Shown here: piece after piece, positions 53,813-63,180 of the stretch
Numbering within the stretch: the stretch's first letter is position 1
How the letters are laid out: each line of letters starts with the position of its first letter
Assembly (NCBI GenBank): GCA_964247085.1
Contig: CAXTSX010000012.1
Location: 19,701-83,700, forward strand
DNA from: JAAFHZ01 sp964247085
GTDB taxonomy: Bacteria; Cyanobacteriota; Cyanobacteriia; Cyanobacteriales; Chamaesiphonaceae
Direction of reading: 5' to 3'
Length of the DNA: 64,000 bases
Translations under genes and position numbers: made by a program
Notes under the pieces: model-generated
What the model was told of the DNA's origin: nothing
Database searches by the model: none
What the model saw: the letters and a program-made list of their open reading frames with translations, nothing else

Positions 53813-54214
53813 CTAATTAACCTGCGCGTGAGTTATTGGAGTCAGCGTCCAGTCCGGGCGGAGGTTACTAGCTCCCCTTAGATAGGGGTGATATACGGTT
53901 TGATTAGCCGGTAGATTGGTATGGATCAGGAACCGAATACATTTGGGTAAACTGCCAGCCACTTTCATTTGCTGCACATCCATCATCGCTACGCCATCCC
54001 AGTGGGGGCGCTGCCGGGCAATTTGAGCAGGGAAGATCGCATCTAAATCGGGCGTAGTCGTAAAAATAGCGCTGATCATTTCTTGAGGATCCAGGTGGTT
54101 GCGAGCTTCTAAGGCAGCGAGCAGTTCTAGGACGGACTCGGTAATTGCTTCGATCGAATTCTCCCGAGCTGTTGTTGCTCCCCGAATTGCCCGCACGCGC
54201 CACTCTACACCCAT
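53813..54214 (-). CDS. aroH: Chorismate mutase, AroH type
   Basis: A 133-residue trimeric chorismate mutase making prephenate for Phe and Tyr. It has the AroH start VRAIRGATTARENSIEAI with the substrate-binding Arg, ISAIFTTTPDLDAIFPA, and RFLIHTN in place of the usual RVLIH. The GAGGAAAA site lies before the ATG. It follows sppA on the same strand by 26 bases, a neighbourhood also found in other cyanobacteria. Confidence 0.95.
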   Translation of the reverse strand: MGVEWRVRAIRGATTARENSIEAITESVLELLAALEARNHLDPQEMISAIFTTTPDLDAIFPAQIARQRPHWDGVAMMDVQQMKVAGSLPKCIRFLIHTNLPANQTVYHPYLRGASNLRPDWTLTPITHAQVN

Positions 54215-54240
54215 GTTTTCCTCTTTAAATTAATTACCAA

Positions 54241-55059
54241 TTATGGCCGATATAGCCACAGCGGTTGGCCGCTAGTACTCATTTCAAATTGTACCCAATT
54301 CATTGCTGATTCAACACCTAAGGACTGGATCTGTCTTTGCAAAATGCGGTTCAGTAATGGCTTGCGCTCCTCAATATTACAGCACTTCGCTTGTTCAGGA
54401 TCGAGACCAGCTAGCTCAGCTGCCCACCGCCGGGCATCTTCTTCGGTGCCTAGCCTGTCCACCAAGCCCAGTTCTAAAGACTGTTCACCAGTAAATATTC
54501 TACCATCGGCAAAGGTTTTAACTGTCTCGATCGGTAAATTGCGTGATTCAGCGACGATCTGGACAAATTGGGCGTAGCTGGAGTCGATCAGTGCTTGGAG
54601 AATTTCTTGTTCTGGGGGTGTTAGCTCTCGATCGAATGACAAGATATCTTTATAGGCTCCAGATTTAATTACCTGAAAAGATACACCCACCTTATCGAGC
54701 AGCTTTTCCAGGTTATTGCCCCGCAGAATCACCCCAATACTGCCTGTGACGGTGCCAGGATTGGTCACAATATGTTTAGCTCCCATCCCAATAAAAACTC
54801 CCCCCGAAGCTGAGATGTTGCCATAACTGGCCACAATCTGCACTTTGGATTGCAGCTGCTTTAGGGCGGTATAAATTTCGTAAGAATCGCCGACCGTGCC
54901 CCCCGGACTATCAATCCGCAGCAGTAGCGCCGGGAATTTCTTTTCTTCTACGGTTTTCAGTGCTTTTAAAACGGCCTTACGGGTGCCGCTGCCGATCGCC
55001 CCCGCAATTTCAATCCGGGCAATCTGTTTACTAGTTCTTGGTTTAAACGGCCAGACCAT
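54241..55059 (-). CDS. sppA: Signal peptide peptidase SppA
   Basis: A 272-residue short-form SppA protease that degrades cleaved signal peptides at the membrane. The catalytic Ser is S85 in SYGNISASGGVFIGMGA and the general-base Lys is K137 in IKSGAYKDIL. LLLRIDSPGGTVGDSYEIY and VTGSIGV are further family blocks. There is no clear N-terminal membrane helix, as in other short forms. It is upstream of aroH. Confidence 0.93.
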   Translation of the reverse strand: MVWPFKPRTSKQIARIEIAGAIGSGTRKAVLKALKTVEEKKFPALLLRIDSPGGTVGDSYEIYTALKQLQSKVQIVASYGNISASGGVFIGMGAKHIVTNPGTVTGSIGVILRGNNLEKLLDKVGVSFQVIKSGAYKDILSFDRELTPPEQEILQALIDSSYAQFVQIVAESRNLPIETVKTFADGRIFTGEQSLELGLVDRLGTEEDARRWAAELAGLDPEQAKCCNIEERKPLLNRILQRQIQSLGVESAMNWVQFEMSTSGQPLWLYRP

Positions 55060-55122
55060 ATGATTTTACTTTTCCCAGTGCTTAAAAAAAATATACAATT
55101 ACAGTAACTACTTCCAAGATAC

Positions 55123-56118
55123 ATGCAGATTCCTAAGTATTCATCATTACTCCAGTCGGCATTGATGATTTGCCCGTTCTTCTTGTGGGGAACAGCGATG
55201 GTGGCCATGAAAGAAGCCACTCCCCATACTACGCCGTTTTTCTTGGCCAGCTTTCGACTGCTGCCAGCGGGTATCTTGATTTTGCTAGCGGCGCTGGTCT
55301 GGAAATTGCCCCAACCAACCACCTGGCGAGCCTGGGGCTGGATTATTTTGTTTGGGCTGGTAGATGGTACTTTGTTTCAAGGATTTTTGGCCAATGGCCT
55401 CATGCGCACTGATGCCGGTTTAGGATCAGTGATGATTGATTCTCAGCCCTTGGCGGTGGCTTTGTTGTCTGCTTGGTTACTGAAGGAATCGATCGGACTC
55501 TGGGGCGGCATTGGTCTGGGCTTAGGAGTAGTGGGGATTAGCTGTATCGGTCTGCCCGCCGAGTGGTGGAATCAAATTTTGGATCCGGCTAACCATGACC
55601 CTTTGCAAATCACGCAGCTTTTTGCTCACGGGGAATGGTTGATGTTGTTAGCCGCGTTATCGATGGCCGTCGGCACTATTTTGATTCGCTATGTTACCCA
55701 GGAGGCGGATGCGGTGGTGGCGACTGGTTGGCATATGATCATCGGCTCTGTACCTTTGATATTGGCTACTGCGTTTGGGGAGGAGTCACCCTGGCAACAG
55801 CTCACCATTCTAGATTGGTCAGCCCTGGCTTATTCCACCATTTTTGGCAGTGCGATCGCCTACGGATTATTTTTCTACTTTGCGGCGCGGGGTAATTTAA
55901 CCAGTTTGAGTTCACTCACTTTTTTGACGCCAATTTTTGCTTTAATCTTTGGCAGTATTTTTCTGAACGAAAGCTTGACTGCCATCCAATTTGGGGGAGT
56001 GGCGGTCACTTTAATTAGTATTTTTCTGATCAATCAGCGGGAAGCCATCAGCGCAAAATTTCAGCCGCATCCCCCCGAGTTGGCAAAACTAGAAGATGCT
56101 ACAGCTGAAAAAAACTAG
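55123..56118 (+). CDS. EamA/DMT family transporter
   Basis: A 331-residue membrane protein with ten helices in two EamA repeats. FFLWGTAMVAMKEATPHTTP and FLASFRLLPAG mark the first, and AYSTIFGSAIAYGLFFYFAA with LSSLTFLTPIFALIFG the second. DMT exporters move amino acids, purines or other metabolites; the substrate is unknown. It ends three bases from the convergent parA-like gene. Confidence 0.92.
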   Translation: MQIPKYSSLLQSALMICPFFLWGTAMVAMKEATPHTTPFFLASFRLLPAGILILLAALVWKLPQPTTWRAWGWIILFGLVDGTLFQGFLANGLMRTDAGLGSVMIDSQPLAVALLSAWLLKESIGLWGGIGLGLGVVGISCIGLPAEWWNQILDPANHDPLQITQLFAHGEWLMLLAALSMAVGTILIRYVTQEADAVVATGWHMIIGSVPLILATAFGEESPWQQLTILDWSALAYSTIFGSAIAYGLFFYFAARGNLTSLSSLTFLTPIFALIFGSIFLNESLTAIQFGGVAVTLISIFLINQREAISAKFQPHPPELAKLEDATAEKN

Positions 56119-56121
56119 TTT

Positions 56122-57006
56122 TCAAACCTTTTCTAAAAACTCTTGAGCCAACTTCATAAATGCTTTGGAGCCAGGTGTCCCCGGATTGTCGATCACGACT
56201 GGCTGAAAACTATCGATCGATCTGGCCACATTCACATCCATCGGGATGCGCGTTTGGAAAACTTTTTCAGGCTTGAAATCCTGCACCACCCGCTGAATAA
56301 CCTGATCGTAGTAACGGTTAAACATCATATTGCCGGACAGTACAAAAACTACGCCCAACAACTGACTGTGTAGCTGATTGTCGTCCAGCTGATGAGCTTC
56401 ACGCAAGCTAGTAATGCGCCGCTCTAACAGTTGCATTCCTACTAAAGACAATGGTTCTGGCCGCGCAGGCATAATGTAATAATCGCTGGCCATAATGCCA
56501 CTTCGGGTCAGCAAGTTATAACCAGGAGCACAGTCTAAGATGATAAAATCATATTCCGACTGTACTGGTGCTAAAATATCGCGCAGCAATCCGCCCTCAA
56601 AGCCATTCCATACATCCAGGAAGTCCGCTTTGCTACCTTCTAGGGCTTCTTGATGGAGTTTCTCAGATACCAAAAATTCATCGTAAATATCAATATCCCC
56701 AGAAAGCAAATCTAATCCTGTCACTCCCGCTAGGTTTCGGGTAATAGTATCGGTAGTCGTGAATTTGTAACGATGACTGGGTTTGAGAGCTTTGGCTACC
56801 AGATAACTGATTGTCATCTTGTCACGGCGAGTTTTAGCAAAATCTTGGGGCGACATCAGACTTAAAGTTGCACTGATTTGAGTGTCCAGATCCACTACCA
56901 ATACCCGCTTTTGATGATATTTGGCCAAGCAGGTTGCCAGATTAACGGTGAGTGTTGTTTTGCCGACTCCACCTTTCATATTGATCGTGGCAATTGTTAA
57001 TCCCAT
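56122..57006 (-). CDS. ParA/MinD-type ATPase (orphan)
   Basis: A 294-residue deviant Walker ATPase. It has KGGVGKTTLTVNLATCLA with the signature lysine, LVVDLDTQISATLSL, and FIILDCAPGYNLLTRSG. Such ATPases position chromosomes, plasmids, carboxysomes or other cargo by forming gradients on the nucleoid. No ParB or McdB-like adaptor gene lies beside it, so the cargo is unknown. It is convergent with the EamA gene and divergent from a protease gene. Confidence 0.92.
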   Translation of the reverse strand: MGLTIATINMKGGVGKTTLTVNLATCLAKYHQKRVLVVDLDTQISATLSLMSPQDFAKTRRDKMTISYLVAKALKPSHRYKFTTTDTITRNLAGVTGLDLLSGDIDIYDEFLVSEKLHQEALEGSKADFLDVWNGFEGGLLRDILAPVQSEYDFIILDCAPGYNLLTRSGIMASDYYIMPARPEPLSLVGMQLLERRITSLREAHQLDDNQLHSQLLGVVFVLSGNMMFNRYYDQVIQRVVQDFKPEKVFQTRIPMDVNVARSIDSFQPVVIDNPGTPGSKAFMKLAQEFLEKV

Positions 57007-57187
57007 GAATTTCTAACGTGTAGACACCGCTAATATCATAGAACTCGATCGACCTTTCCACCATTGAAAATCAGTTTTACATCATTTGATCGGGGCATAG
57101 GTTAAGGTAAACATTACCTTGGTAAATTAAATACAGATGCTAGGATTAAATTTATTGAGTTTAAATTTGGCTTGAGACAAGGAGCTT

Positions 57188-57877
57188 ATGAGTTACTATT
57201 TGTGGATAATTCCTGGCATGTTATTGATGATGTGGTCTCAGTTCCATGTCAAAAACACCTATTACAAGTATTCTGAGATAAGTTCTAGTTTGGGGATGAC
57301 TGGTGCAGAAGTTGCCCAGACTATTCTCCAGCAGATGGGAGTTAATGATGTGAGTGTGGAACCAGTAGCTGGTCAACTCAGTGATCATTATGATCCATCG
57401 GCGCGGGCGGTGCGCCTTTCCGAAGGCGTATATGGATCTAGTTCCTTGTCAGCCGCCGCGATCGCTGCCCATGAATGCGGTCATGTGTTGCAAGATGTCC
57501 AAGGTTATAAACCCATGAATCTGCGGGCAGCACTAGTACCAGTAGCTAATATTGGGGGGCAGTTTGGACCATTGTTAGTAATGTTTGGTGTAGGTTTAAC
57601 TGCGGCAAGTACAGTTTTGGGTAATACCCTACTGAATGTTGGAGTTGTGGTGTTTGCAGCAGCTGTCTTGTTTCACATCGTGACTTTACCCGTAGAGTTT
57701 GATGCCTCCCGCCGCGCTTTGAATATTATTAATGACTTAGGTATTTTGCAAGGTGAAGAGAATAAAGCTGCTAAAAAAGTGTTGAGTGCAGCAGCTTGGA
57801 CTTATGTGGCTACTACTGTTTCGGCAGTGCTTCAACTAATGCAACTGCTATCAATGCGTCGTCAAAATAATTATTAA
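57188..57877 (+). CDS. YugP-type neutral zinc metallopeptidase
   Basis: A 229-residue membrane protease. One N-terminal helix (about 4-18), then the zinc motif H95-E-C-G-H99 in IAAHECGHVLQD, then two or three helices (about 120-170) and a final one. The pattern GMTGAEVAQTILQQMGV and LPVEFDASRRAL is family-typical. The substrate is unknown. A strong AAGGAG site precedes the ATG. Confidence 0.93.
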   Translation: MSYYLWIIPGMLLMMWSQFHVKNTYYKYSEISSSLGMTGAEVAQTILQQMGVNDVSVEPVAGQLSDHYDPSARAVRLSEGVYGSSSLSAAAIAAHECGHVLQDVQGYKPMNLRAALVPVANIGGQFGPLLVMFGVGLTAASTVLGNTLLNVGVVVFAAAVLFHIVTLPVEFDASRRALNIINDLGILQGEENKAAKKVLSAAAWTYVATTVSAVLQLMQLLSMRRQNNY

Positions 57878-57885
57878 TTGATAGC

Positions 57886-58425
57886 TTAGAATTTTTTCTT
57901 TTTGGTTGATCGAGCAGTGGAGCGTTTTTTCCACTGCTTTGTTGTAGAGGAAATAATATCAGCCAGATAATGACTCATCGCTCCTAGCTCCAGGCCAATG
58001 ACCGTCGCTAATATTTGCGGCTGGTGATTGGTGATGAATGCTCTCAATAGGACTGGCCACTGGTGGTAGGTTCTCAGGTCATAGCCGATCGATCTGCTTA
58101 CGCCCAAATATATCAAACCAATCAAGCCCAACCACAGCCCCAGATACAAAATCCGCACAGTGGTACCAATGATCGGGCCATGGGATAGGATCGATCGATG
58201 ACGAATGCAGCGTTGATAAGGTCGCCATAGCCAGCGTAACCATCCCCAGCGCTGATACTGCCGCGAGTAGATATCCAGATCCGGCCCAAACATTAGTCCA
58301 CTAAACAGAAAGTTACTAGCCACCCAAAATGTCAGGTCGGTACTTTTGGTAACGAGCAAACTAACTCCGGCCACCAAGGGGAGACCAATCAGAGTAATGC
58401 GATCGTGATTTTTCCCAGAGGCCAT
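57886..58425 (-). CDS. DUF2227 family metal-binding-like membrane protein
   Basis: A 179-residue protein with four hydrophobic segments. It starts SGKNHDRITLIGLPLVAG and contains MFGPDLDIYSRQY, RHRSILSHGPIIGTTVR and AMSHYLADIIS. These His and Asp positions are conserved in DUF2227 and in YdjM-like putative metal-dependent hydrolases. The C-terminus is a Lys/Arg/Ser-rich tail. Its function is unknown. Its stop is eight bases from the convergent protease gene. Confidence 0.85.
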   Translation of the reverse strand: MASGKNHDRITLIGLPLVAGVSLLVTKSTDLTFWVASNFLFSGLMFGPDLDIYSRQYQRWGWLRWLWRPYQRCIRHRSILSHGPIIGTTVRILYLGLWLGLIGLIYLGVSRSIGYDLRTYHQWPVLLRAFITNHQPQILATVIGLELGAMSHYLADIISSTTKQWKKRSTARSTKKKKF

Positions 58426-58488
58426 GCTGTACCTAATTACAATGTGAGGTGAAGTGCGATCGCCCCATCAGTTAACCTTAATATTTTT

Positions 58489-59718
58489 ATGCTCACTGCC
58501 GACCAAGCGACTCAGATTATTCTTGCTCTGAGTAAACCCCTCCTGACCATCGAAACAGTTAGTTTGAGTCAGGCGTTTAATCGGATCCTAGCAGAACCCA
58601 TTGTCAGTAAACTAGATTTTCCCCATTGGGACAATTCGGCCATGGACGGCTACGCGGTGCGTTGGTCAGATTTCCAGGCCAATATTGCGAACCAGGCGCT
58701 GAGCTTAAAAATAGTAGAAACCATTCCTGCTGGGGTGGCACCGACTAAAACTGTTGGTGCTGGTGAAGCAGCGCGGATTTTTACCGGAGCCATGCTGCCA
58801 GCTGGAGCCGATACGATCGTTATGCAAGAGAAGGCCACCTTAGCTGGTGAAATGGTAAACATCCAAAAAGCACCGCAGGCATTGGGGGAATTTGTGCGCC
58901 AACAGGGTGATTATGCCCACTGTGGCGATGCGTTGTTGCCTACCGGGACGAGATTATTACCGCCAGCGATCGCCGTGTTAGCAGCCGCTCAATATGCCGA
59001 AGTTCAGGTTTACCAGCGACCAAAGGTCGTGATTATTTCCACTGGCGATGAATTAGTATCGCCGGAGCAGCCTTTACAACCAGGGCAAATTGTTAATTCC
59101 AATCAGTATGCTTTAGCTGCTTTGGTTCAGCAGTGGGGTGGTGAACCAATCTGCTTGGAAATTGTCCCGGATCAGCCAGCGGCTCTGGCTGCCACCATGC
59201 AAGAGGCGATCGATCAAGCTGATCTGGTTTTGTCCACTGGCGGCGTGTCGGTGGGCGATTTTGATTATGTTGATCGGGTGTTAACCGAATTGGGTGGCCA
59301 GATGCATATCACCGCCGTGGCTGTTAAACCAGGCAAACCTTTAACTGTAGCCACTTTTGAGCAGGGAGATCGATCAATCATTTATTTTGGACTGCCCGGC
59401 AATCCAGTATCGGCTCTGGTAAGCTGCTGGCGTTTTGTGTATTTGAGCTTCCAACGTTTAGCGGGTGTCCCGGAACCCCAATTAGCTTGGCAACAGGCCA
59501 TTACCACCCAAACTCTGCGTTCCAATGGTCAACGGGAAAACTACTTGTGGGGCCAAGTCAGCTGCGTCCAGGGTCGCTATCAATTTACCCCAGTGGCGGG
59601 AGGACATAATTCTGGCAATTTGATTAATTTAGCGCTAGCGAATAGCTTAGCGCTGCTGCCTGGGGGTGTTCAGCAGGTATTGGCAGGTGATGAAGTAGCC
59701 ATATTGATAATCAACTAG
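58489..59718 (+). CDS. moeA: Molybdopterin molybdotransferase
   Basis: A 409-residue enzyme inserting molybdenum into molybdopterin-AMP to complete the cofactor needed by nitrate reductase. Motifs: FPHWDNSAMDGYAVRW, IFTGAMLPAGADTIVMQE, IISTGDELVSP, LVLSTGGVSVGDFDYVD, VKPGKPLTVATF and YFGLPGNPVSALVS. All four MoeA domains are present. It stands alone here, but nitrate uptake genes lie 24 kb away. Confidence 0.96.
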   Translation: MLTADQATQIILALSKPLLTIETVSLSQAFNRILAEPIVSKLDFPHWDNSAMDGYAVRWSDFQANIANQALSLKIVETIPAGVAPTKTVGAGEAARIFTGAMLPAGADTIVMQEKATLAGEMVNIQKAPQALGEFVRQQGDYAHCGDALLPTGTRLLPPAIAVLAAAQYAEVQVYQRPKVVIISTGDELVSPEQPLQPGQIVNSNQYALAALVQQWGGEPICLEIVPDQPAALAATMQEAIDQADLVLSTGGVSVGDFDYVDRVLTELGGQMHITAVAVKPGKPLTVATFEQGDRSIIYFGLPGNPVSALVSCWRFVYLSFQRLAGVPEPQLAWQQAITTQTLRSNGQRENYLWGQVSCVQGRYQFTPVAGGHNSGNLINLALANSLALLPGGVQQVLAGDEVAILIIN

Positions 59719-59812
59719 ATGTGGGGTGTGAGTTTGTAAACGTTTGTTTGCAAGATCTGGCCGTAAGTGAATGTAATGTGATACTTTTTGTTTACCGAAC
59801 ACATAATTACAG

Positions 59813-60016
59813 ATGGAAACGCCCAACACTCCACCTCAGTTAGAGCCGTCCCTCGGTGCCGAGATTAGTGACTATGTAGCGCATTTGCAACTGCATATGG
59901 CTCTGCAAGCCCGTAATTTAGTGCCAGACTTAATGCAGTCCGGCGACAGCTTACAAGTATTATTGCAAGAAACTCAAGCCCAGTGCGAGAAGCTATCTTC
60001 TCGACAAGGCTGTTAG
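59813..60016 (+). CDS. Small hypothetical protein
   Basis: A 67-residue, mostly helical acidic protein (EISDYVAHLQLHMALQARNL, LQVLLQETQAQCEKL) preceded by a Pro-rich start. There is no clear Shine-Dalgarno and no known family. Its plausible composition and the terminator-like hairpin behind it support a real gene, but moderately. Confidence 0.5.
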   Translation: METPNTPPQLEPSLGAEISDYVAHLQLHMALQARNLVPDLMQSGDSLQVLLQETQAQCEKLSSRQGC

Positions 60017-60050
60017 TTCTCAGTATTTTTAAATTTTTCATTGAATTTCT

Positions 60051-60081
60051 CAAAACCCTGGCTCAATTTGCTGGGGTTTTG
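60051..60081 (+). terminator. Terminator-like hairpin
   Basis: CAAAACCC and GGGTTTTG pair around a 15-base loop. It lies 35 bases after the small gene and 100 bases before the SulP gene. No T-run follows beyond the stem. Confidence 0.45.
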
Positions 60082-60180
60082 CTGTTGATTTATTCATGCG
60101 ATCGGTCGTCTCCAACCAAGACGCATAGTATCTTGGAAATAGTGAAATTGCCAGAAGAGATTAATTAGTGAGAAGTCCGC

Positions 60181-61884
60181 TTGCCTAAACTGCCAGGATT
60201 GCAAACATTCCGTTCTTATCAATCCACTTGGTTGCGGGGCGACTTAGTGGCTGGCATCACCGTCGCCGCCTACTTAATTCCCCAATGCATGGCCTATGGC
60301 GAATTGGCTGGGGTGCAGCCGATCGCTGGTCTGTGGGCAATTTTGGTGCCCTTATTCCTGTACACTTTTTTGGGTTCATCGCGTCAACTCTCCGTAGGGC
60401 CAGAATCTGGAACGGCTCTGTTAACGGCGGCCACCATTGCGCCACTGACCATGGATGGCAACTATGCGGGCTTAGCATCATTGCTAGCCCTAATGGTCGG
60501 AATTATTTGTTTGATGGGCTATGTGCTGCGGTTGGGCTATTTGGCTAATCTGCTCTCTAAACCAATTCTGATTGGCTATATGACTGGGGTGTCACTGCTG
60601 ATGATGGTTGGTCAGTTGAATAATATTACTAATTTGTCTCTAACGACCACCGCGATCGGCAGCACTATCCTGGAACTGATCAGCAAATGGCAGCAGATTC
60701 ACCTTCCCACCTTGTTCCTAGCTTTGTCCGTATTGTGCTTGATGTATTGTTTGCAGCGATTTGCACCACAAGTCCCGGCTCCCCTCCTCGCGGTATTATT
60801 AGCAACCAGCGCTGTAGCTATCGGACATCTGGATCAGGCTGGTATCCGGATTATTGGTGATATTCCGGCGGGACTGCCTAGTTTATTTCTGCCAGCAGTG
60901 TCGATCGATCACCTTCAATCCCTAATCATCGCGGCCTTAGGCATTGCCATCGTGGGATATGCTGATAATGTCCTCACTGCCCGCGCCTTTGCTAGTCGGA
61001 ATGGCTATCAAATTGATGCCAATCAAGAATTACTGGCTCTTGGTTGCTGTAACTTGGGCAATGGCCTAATGCAGGGTTTTCCGATTAGCAGTAGTGGCAG
61101 CCGCACAGCCTTGGGCGAATCCTTGGGGAGTAAAACCCAGTTATTTTCGCTAGTATCCTTGGTAGTAGTAATTCTGGTTTTACTTTTTCTGCGGCCAGTT
61201 TTAGCCTTGTTTCCAAAAGCTGCATTGGGATCGATCGTTATTTATGCGGCCAGTCGGTTAATTGAAATTCCGGAATTTGTGCGCCTGTACCGCTTCCGAC
61301 TCAGCGAGTTTCTGTTGGCGTTGGCTACTAGTTTGGGCGTGTTATTTACCAGTATTACAACTGGTGTATTGGTGGCCATGTTGTTGTCGTTGCTGGAGTT
61401 TTTGATTCGCCTGGCCAATCCGACTGATGCAGTGTTGGAAAAATCAGTGTTCACTACAACTATTGAAGAGGACAGTACTAATGCGCTCCCGCTGCATATT
61501 CCTGGCTTAGTAATTTATAGTTATAATGCACCGCTATTTTTTGCCAATGCTGACAATTTCAAGTGTCGATTAACCTCCGCTCTAGAGAAAACACCACCGA
61601 TCATTCACTGGTTAGTTATAAATGCTGAAGCGATCGGAGAAGTCGATATCACGGCGATCGAAATGTTAATGGATTTATATGAAGAACTAACTCAGCAAGG
61701 TATTCGGTTTAGTTGGGTAGCAGTGAAGCCCCGGGTTTTGATGGGATTCCAACGCGCCGGTTTCGTGGAACTCCTGGGGGCTGATCAATTTTTCCCGACC
61801 ATGATGGCCGTAAGAGCTAGTTATCGGCAGCCAAACAAATACACTGATCCCGATACCCATTCCACTCGAACCAACCTGTCATAG
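60181..61884 (+). CDS. SulP family inorganic anion permease with STAS domain
   Basis: A 567-residue membrane transporter. The 12-14 helix domain starts WLRGDLVAGITVAAYLIPQC and continues GLWAILVPLFLYTFLGSSRQ. The C-terminal STAS domain (about 430-550) has INAEAIGEVDITAIEMLMDL. SulP members carry sulfate, bicarbonate or other anions; BicA-type bicarbonate uptake is possible but the sequence does not decide it. The start is TTG: an in-frame stop lies just upstream, and GAGAAG precedes it. Confidence 0.93.
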   Translation: MPKLPGLQTFRSYQSTWLRGDLVAGITVAAYLIPQCMAYGELAGVQPIAGLWAILVPLFLYTFLGSSRQLSVGPESGTALLTAATIAPLTMDGNYAGLASLLALMVGIICLMGYVLRLGYLANLLSKPILIGYMTGVSLLMMVGQLNNITNLSLTTTAIGSTILELISKWQQIHLPTLFLALSVLCLMYCLQRFAPQVPAPLLAVLLATSAVAIGHLDQAGIRIIGDIPAGLPSLFLPAVSIDHLQSLIIAALGIAIVGYADNVLTARAFASRNGYQIDANQELLALGCCNLGNGLMQGFPISSSGSRTALGESLGSKTQLFSLVSLVVVILVLLFLRPVLALFPKAALGSIVIYAASRLIEIPEFVRLYRFRLSEFLLALATSLGVLFTSITTGVLVAMLLSLLEFLIRLANPTDAVLEKSVFTTTIEEDSTNALPLHIPGLVIYSYNAPLFFANADNFKCRLTSALEKTPPIIHWLVINAEAIGEVDITAIEMLMDLYEELTQQGIRFSWVAVKPRVLMGFQRAGFVELLGADQFFPTMMAVRASYRQPNKYTDPDTHSTRTNLS

Positions 61885-61927
61885 TCCGGGGTTACTGATC
61901 TGCTACAGCGATCGATCTGATATTTTC

Positions 61928-63163
61928 CTAGATCGTTGAGCGTCGACGTTGCTGAATCGTATCGCGTGATACTTGAAAATATGCTGATGCACTACTCATA
62001 TCCAAATATAGCAACTCATCTCGACCAAGACCAATTTCTTGCCGGGGTATTGATGGATCACTATTTTGTACCTTAATTATTTCGCTGGCTACTGCCCGTG
62101 CCAGTAAAGGCGGTACGCTATTTCCAATTTGACGACAGCCATGCCACTTAGTGGCGTGTAGTCTAAACCAGTCTGGATAGGAATGTAGTCTGGCCGCCTC
62201 CCGTACTGTAATCACCCTCGCCCAGTAAGGATGGATTGGGCGCGGTGAGGTATGTGCTCCGCGCGCACTATCTGTCCCTGCTCGCAACGTATTGCACTGT
62301 CCATCCGGTTCTAATTTATGAAAACGACTAATGGGTTCAGTTCTACCCTGAAGAGTGGTGGTAAATCTTTCTTGGGATAACTTGGTATGCCGAGTGCGCC
62401 AACTACAGGTAAGTAAATGTTGATTGAATTGACGCGGGTAGCTATAATCTTGGTGATCAATATCAAGACATCTGAGTTTACGAGCATAGGGGCTAATTGT
62501 TTCCCAGTTTGTGGACACCACATCGGTGGTTTTTAATTCTTCAAACAAATCGCTATTGGGTAAATCACCGATCGCTTCCCAAACAGTAACTCTATTTGGA
62601 TGCGGTTCCGGATAACTTGGTGCTGTCAAACCCTGGCGCGTACCAATTAAAAATAACCGTCGCCGATCTTGCGGAACTCCATAATCAGCGGCATTCAGTA
62701 CTTGATAAGGGGTCAGGATGTCATAACCAATTGTTCCCAGCGCAGCGATTAGTTCTGCTAAAAACTGGCTGTGTTTGCCAAGGGTCAGCCCGCGTACATT
62801 CTCAAATACACAATATTTGGGATTTAGTTCTTTAACTAAACGTACGTAATGGAAAACCAACTGATTACGGGAATCATCGAAGGCTCGCTTGCCCATTAGC
62901 GAAAAACCCTGACAAGGTGCGCCACCAAAGACCACATCAATATCTTGAACAGCAGCTAGTTTTGCCCGGTGCCGAATTTCAGCACCGGTAAGATTAACTA
63001 CACTCGCACAAATAGTAGTGGCGTATGGGAAATTATACTCGTGGGTTGCACAATGAATGGGATCAATCTCTACTGCTGCCACTACATCGAAACCAGCCTG
63101 CTCGAAACCTAGGGACATGCCTCCCGCACCAGCAAAAAGGTCGATTCCGATCGGTCTAGCCAT
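61928..63163 (-). CDS. C5-cytosine DNA methyltransferase (possibly HIP1-associated)
   Basis: A 411-residue m5C methyltransferase. Ordered motifs: I IDLFAGAGGMSLGFEQAG, IV GGAPCQGFS with nucleophile C84, VI FENVRGL, VIII PQDRRRLFLIG, and X GNSVPPLLARA. The target-recognition region covers about 190-290. The C-terminal 40 residues (SSASAYFQVSRDTIQQRRR) resemble a helix-turn-helix. No restriction gene is adjacent. The start resembles M.Ssp6803I (slr0214), which methylates CGATCG inside HIP1 sites; this is from memory. It lies just downstream of the cysteine-rich peptide genes. Confidence 0.93.
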   Translation of the reverse strand: MARPIGIDLFAGAGGMSLGFEQAGFDVVAAVEIDPIHCATHEYNFPYATTICASVVNLTGAEIRHRAKLAAVQDIDVVFGGAPCQGFSLMGKRAFDDSRNQLVFHYVRLVKELNPKYCVFENVRGLTLGKHSQFLAELIAALGTIGYDILTPYQVLNAADYGVPQDRRRLFLIGTRQGLTAPSYPEPHPNRVTVWEAIGDLPNSDLFEELKTTDVVSTNWETISPYARKLRCLDIDHQDYSYPRQFNQHLLTCSWRTRHTKLSQERFTTTLQGRTEPISRFHKLEPDGQCNTLRAGTDSARGAHTSPRPIHPYWARVITVREAARLHSYPDWFRLHATKWHGCRQIGNSVPPLLARAVASEIIKVQNSDPSIPRQEIGLGRDELLYLDMSSASAYFQVSRDTIQQRRRSTI

Positions 63164-63180
63164 ATTCTTGAAAATTAATC

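Noticed and set aside
59983..60168. 61-codon frame with one hydrophobic stretch
   Set aside because: GTG start overlapping the previous gene, no ribosome binding site, and it runs through the hairpin at 60051-60081.
61928..63163. Complete restriction-modification system
   Set aside because: Only the methyltransferase is visible; the neighbouring genes are a SulP permease and cysteine-rich peptides, neither nuclease-like.
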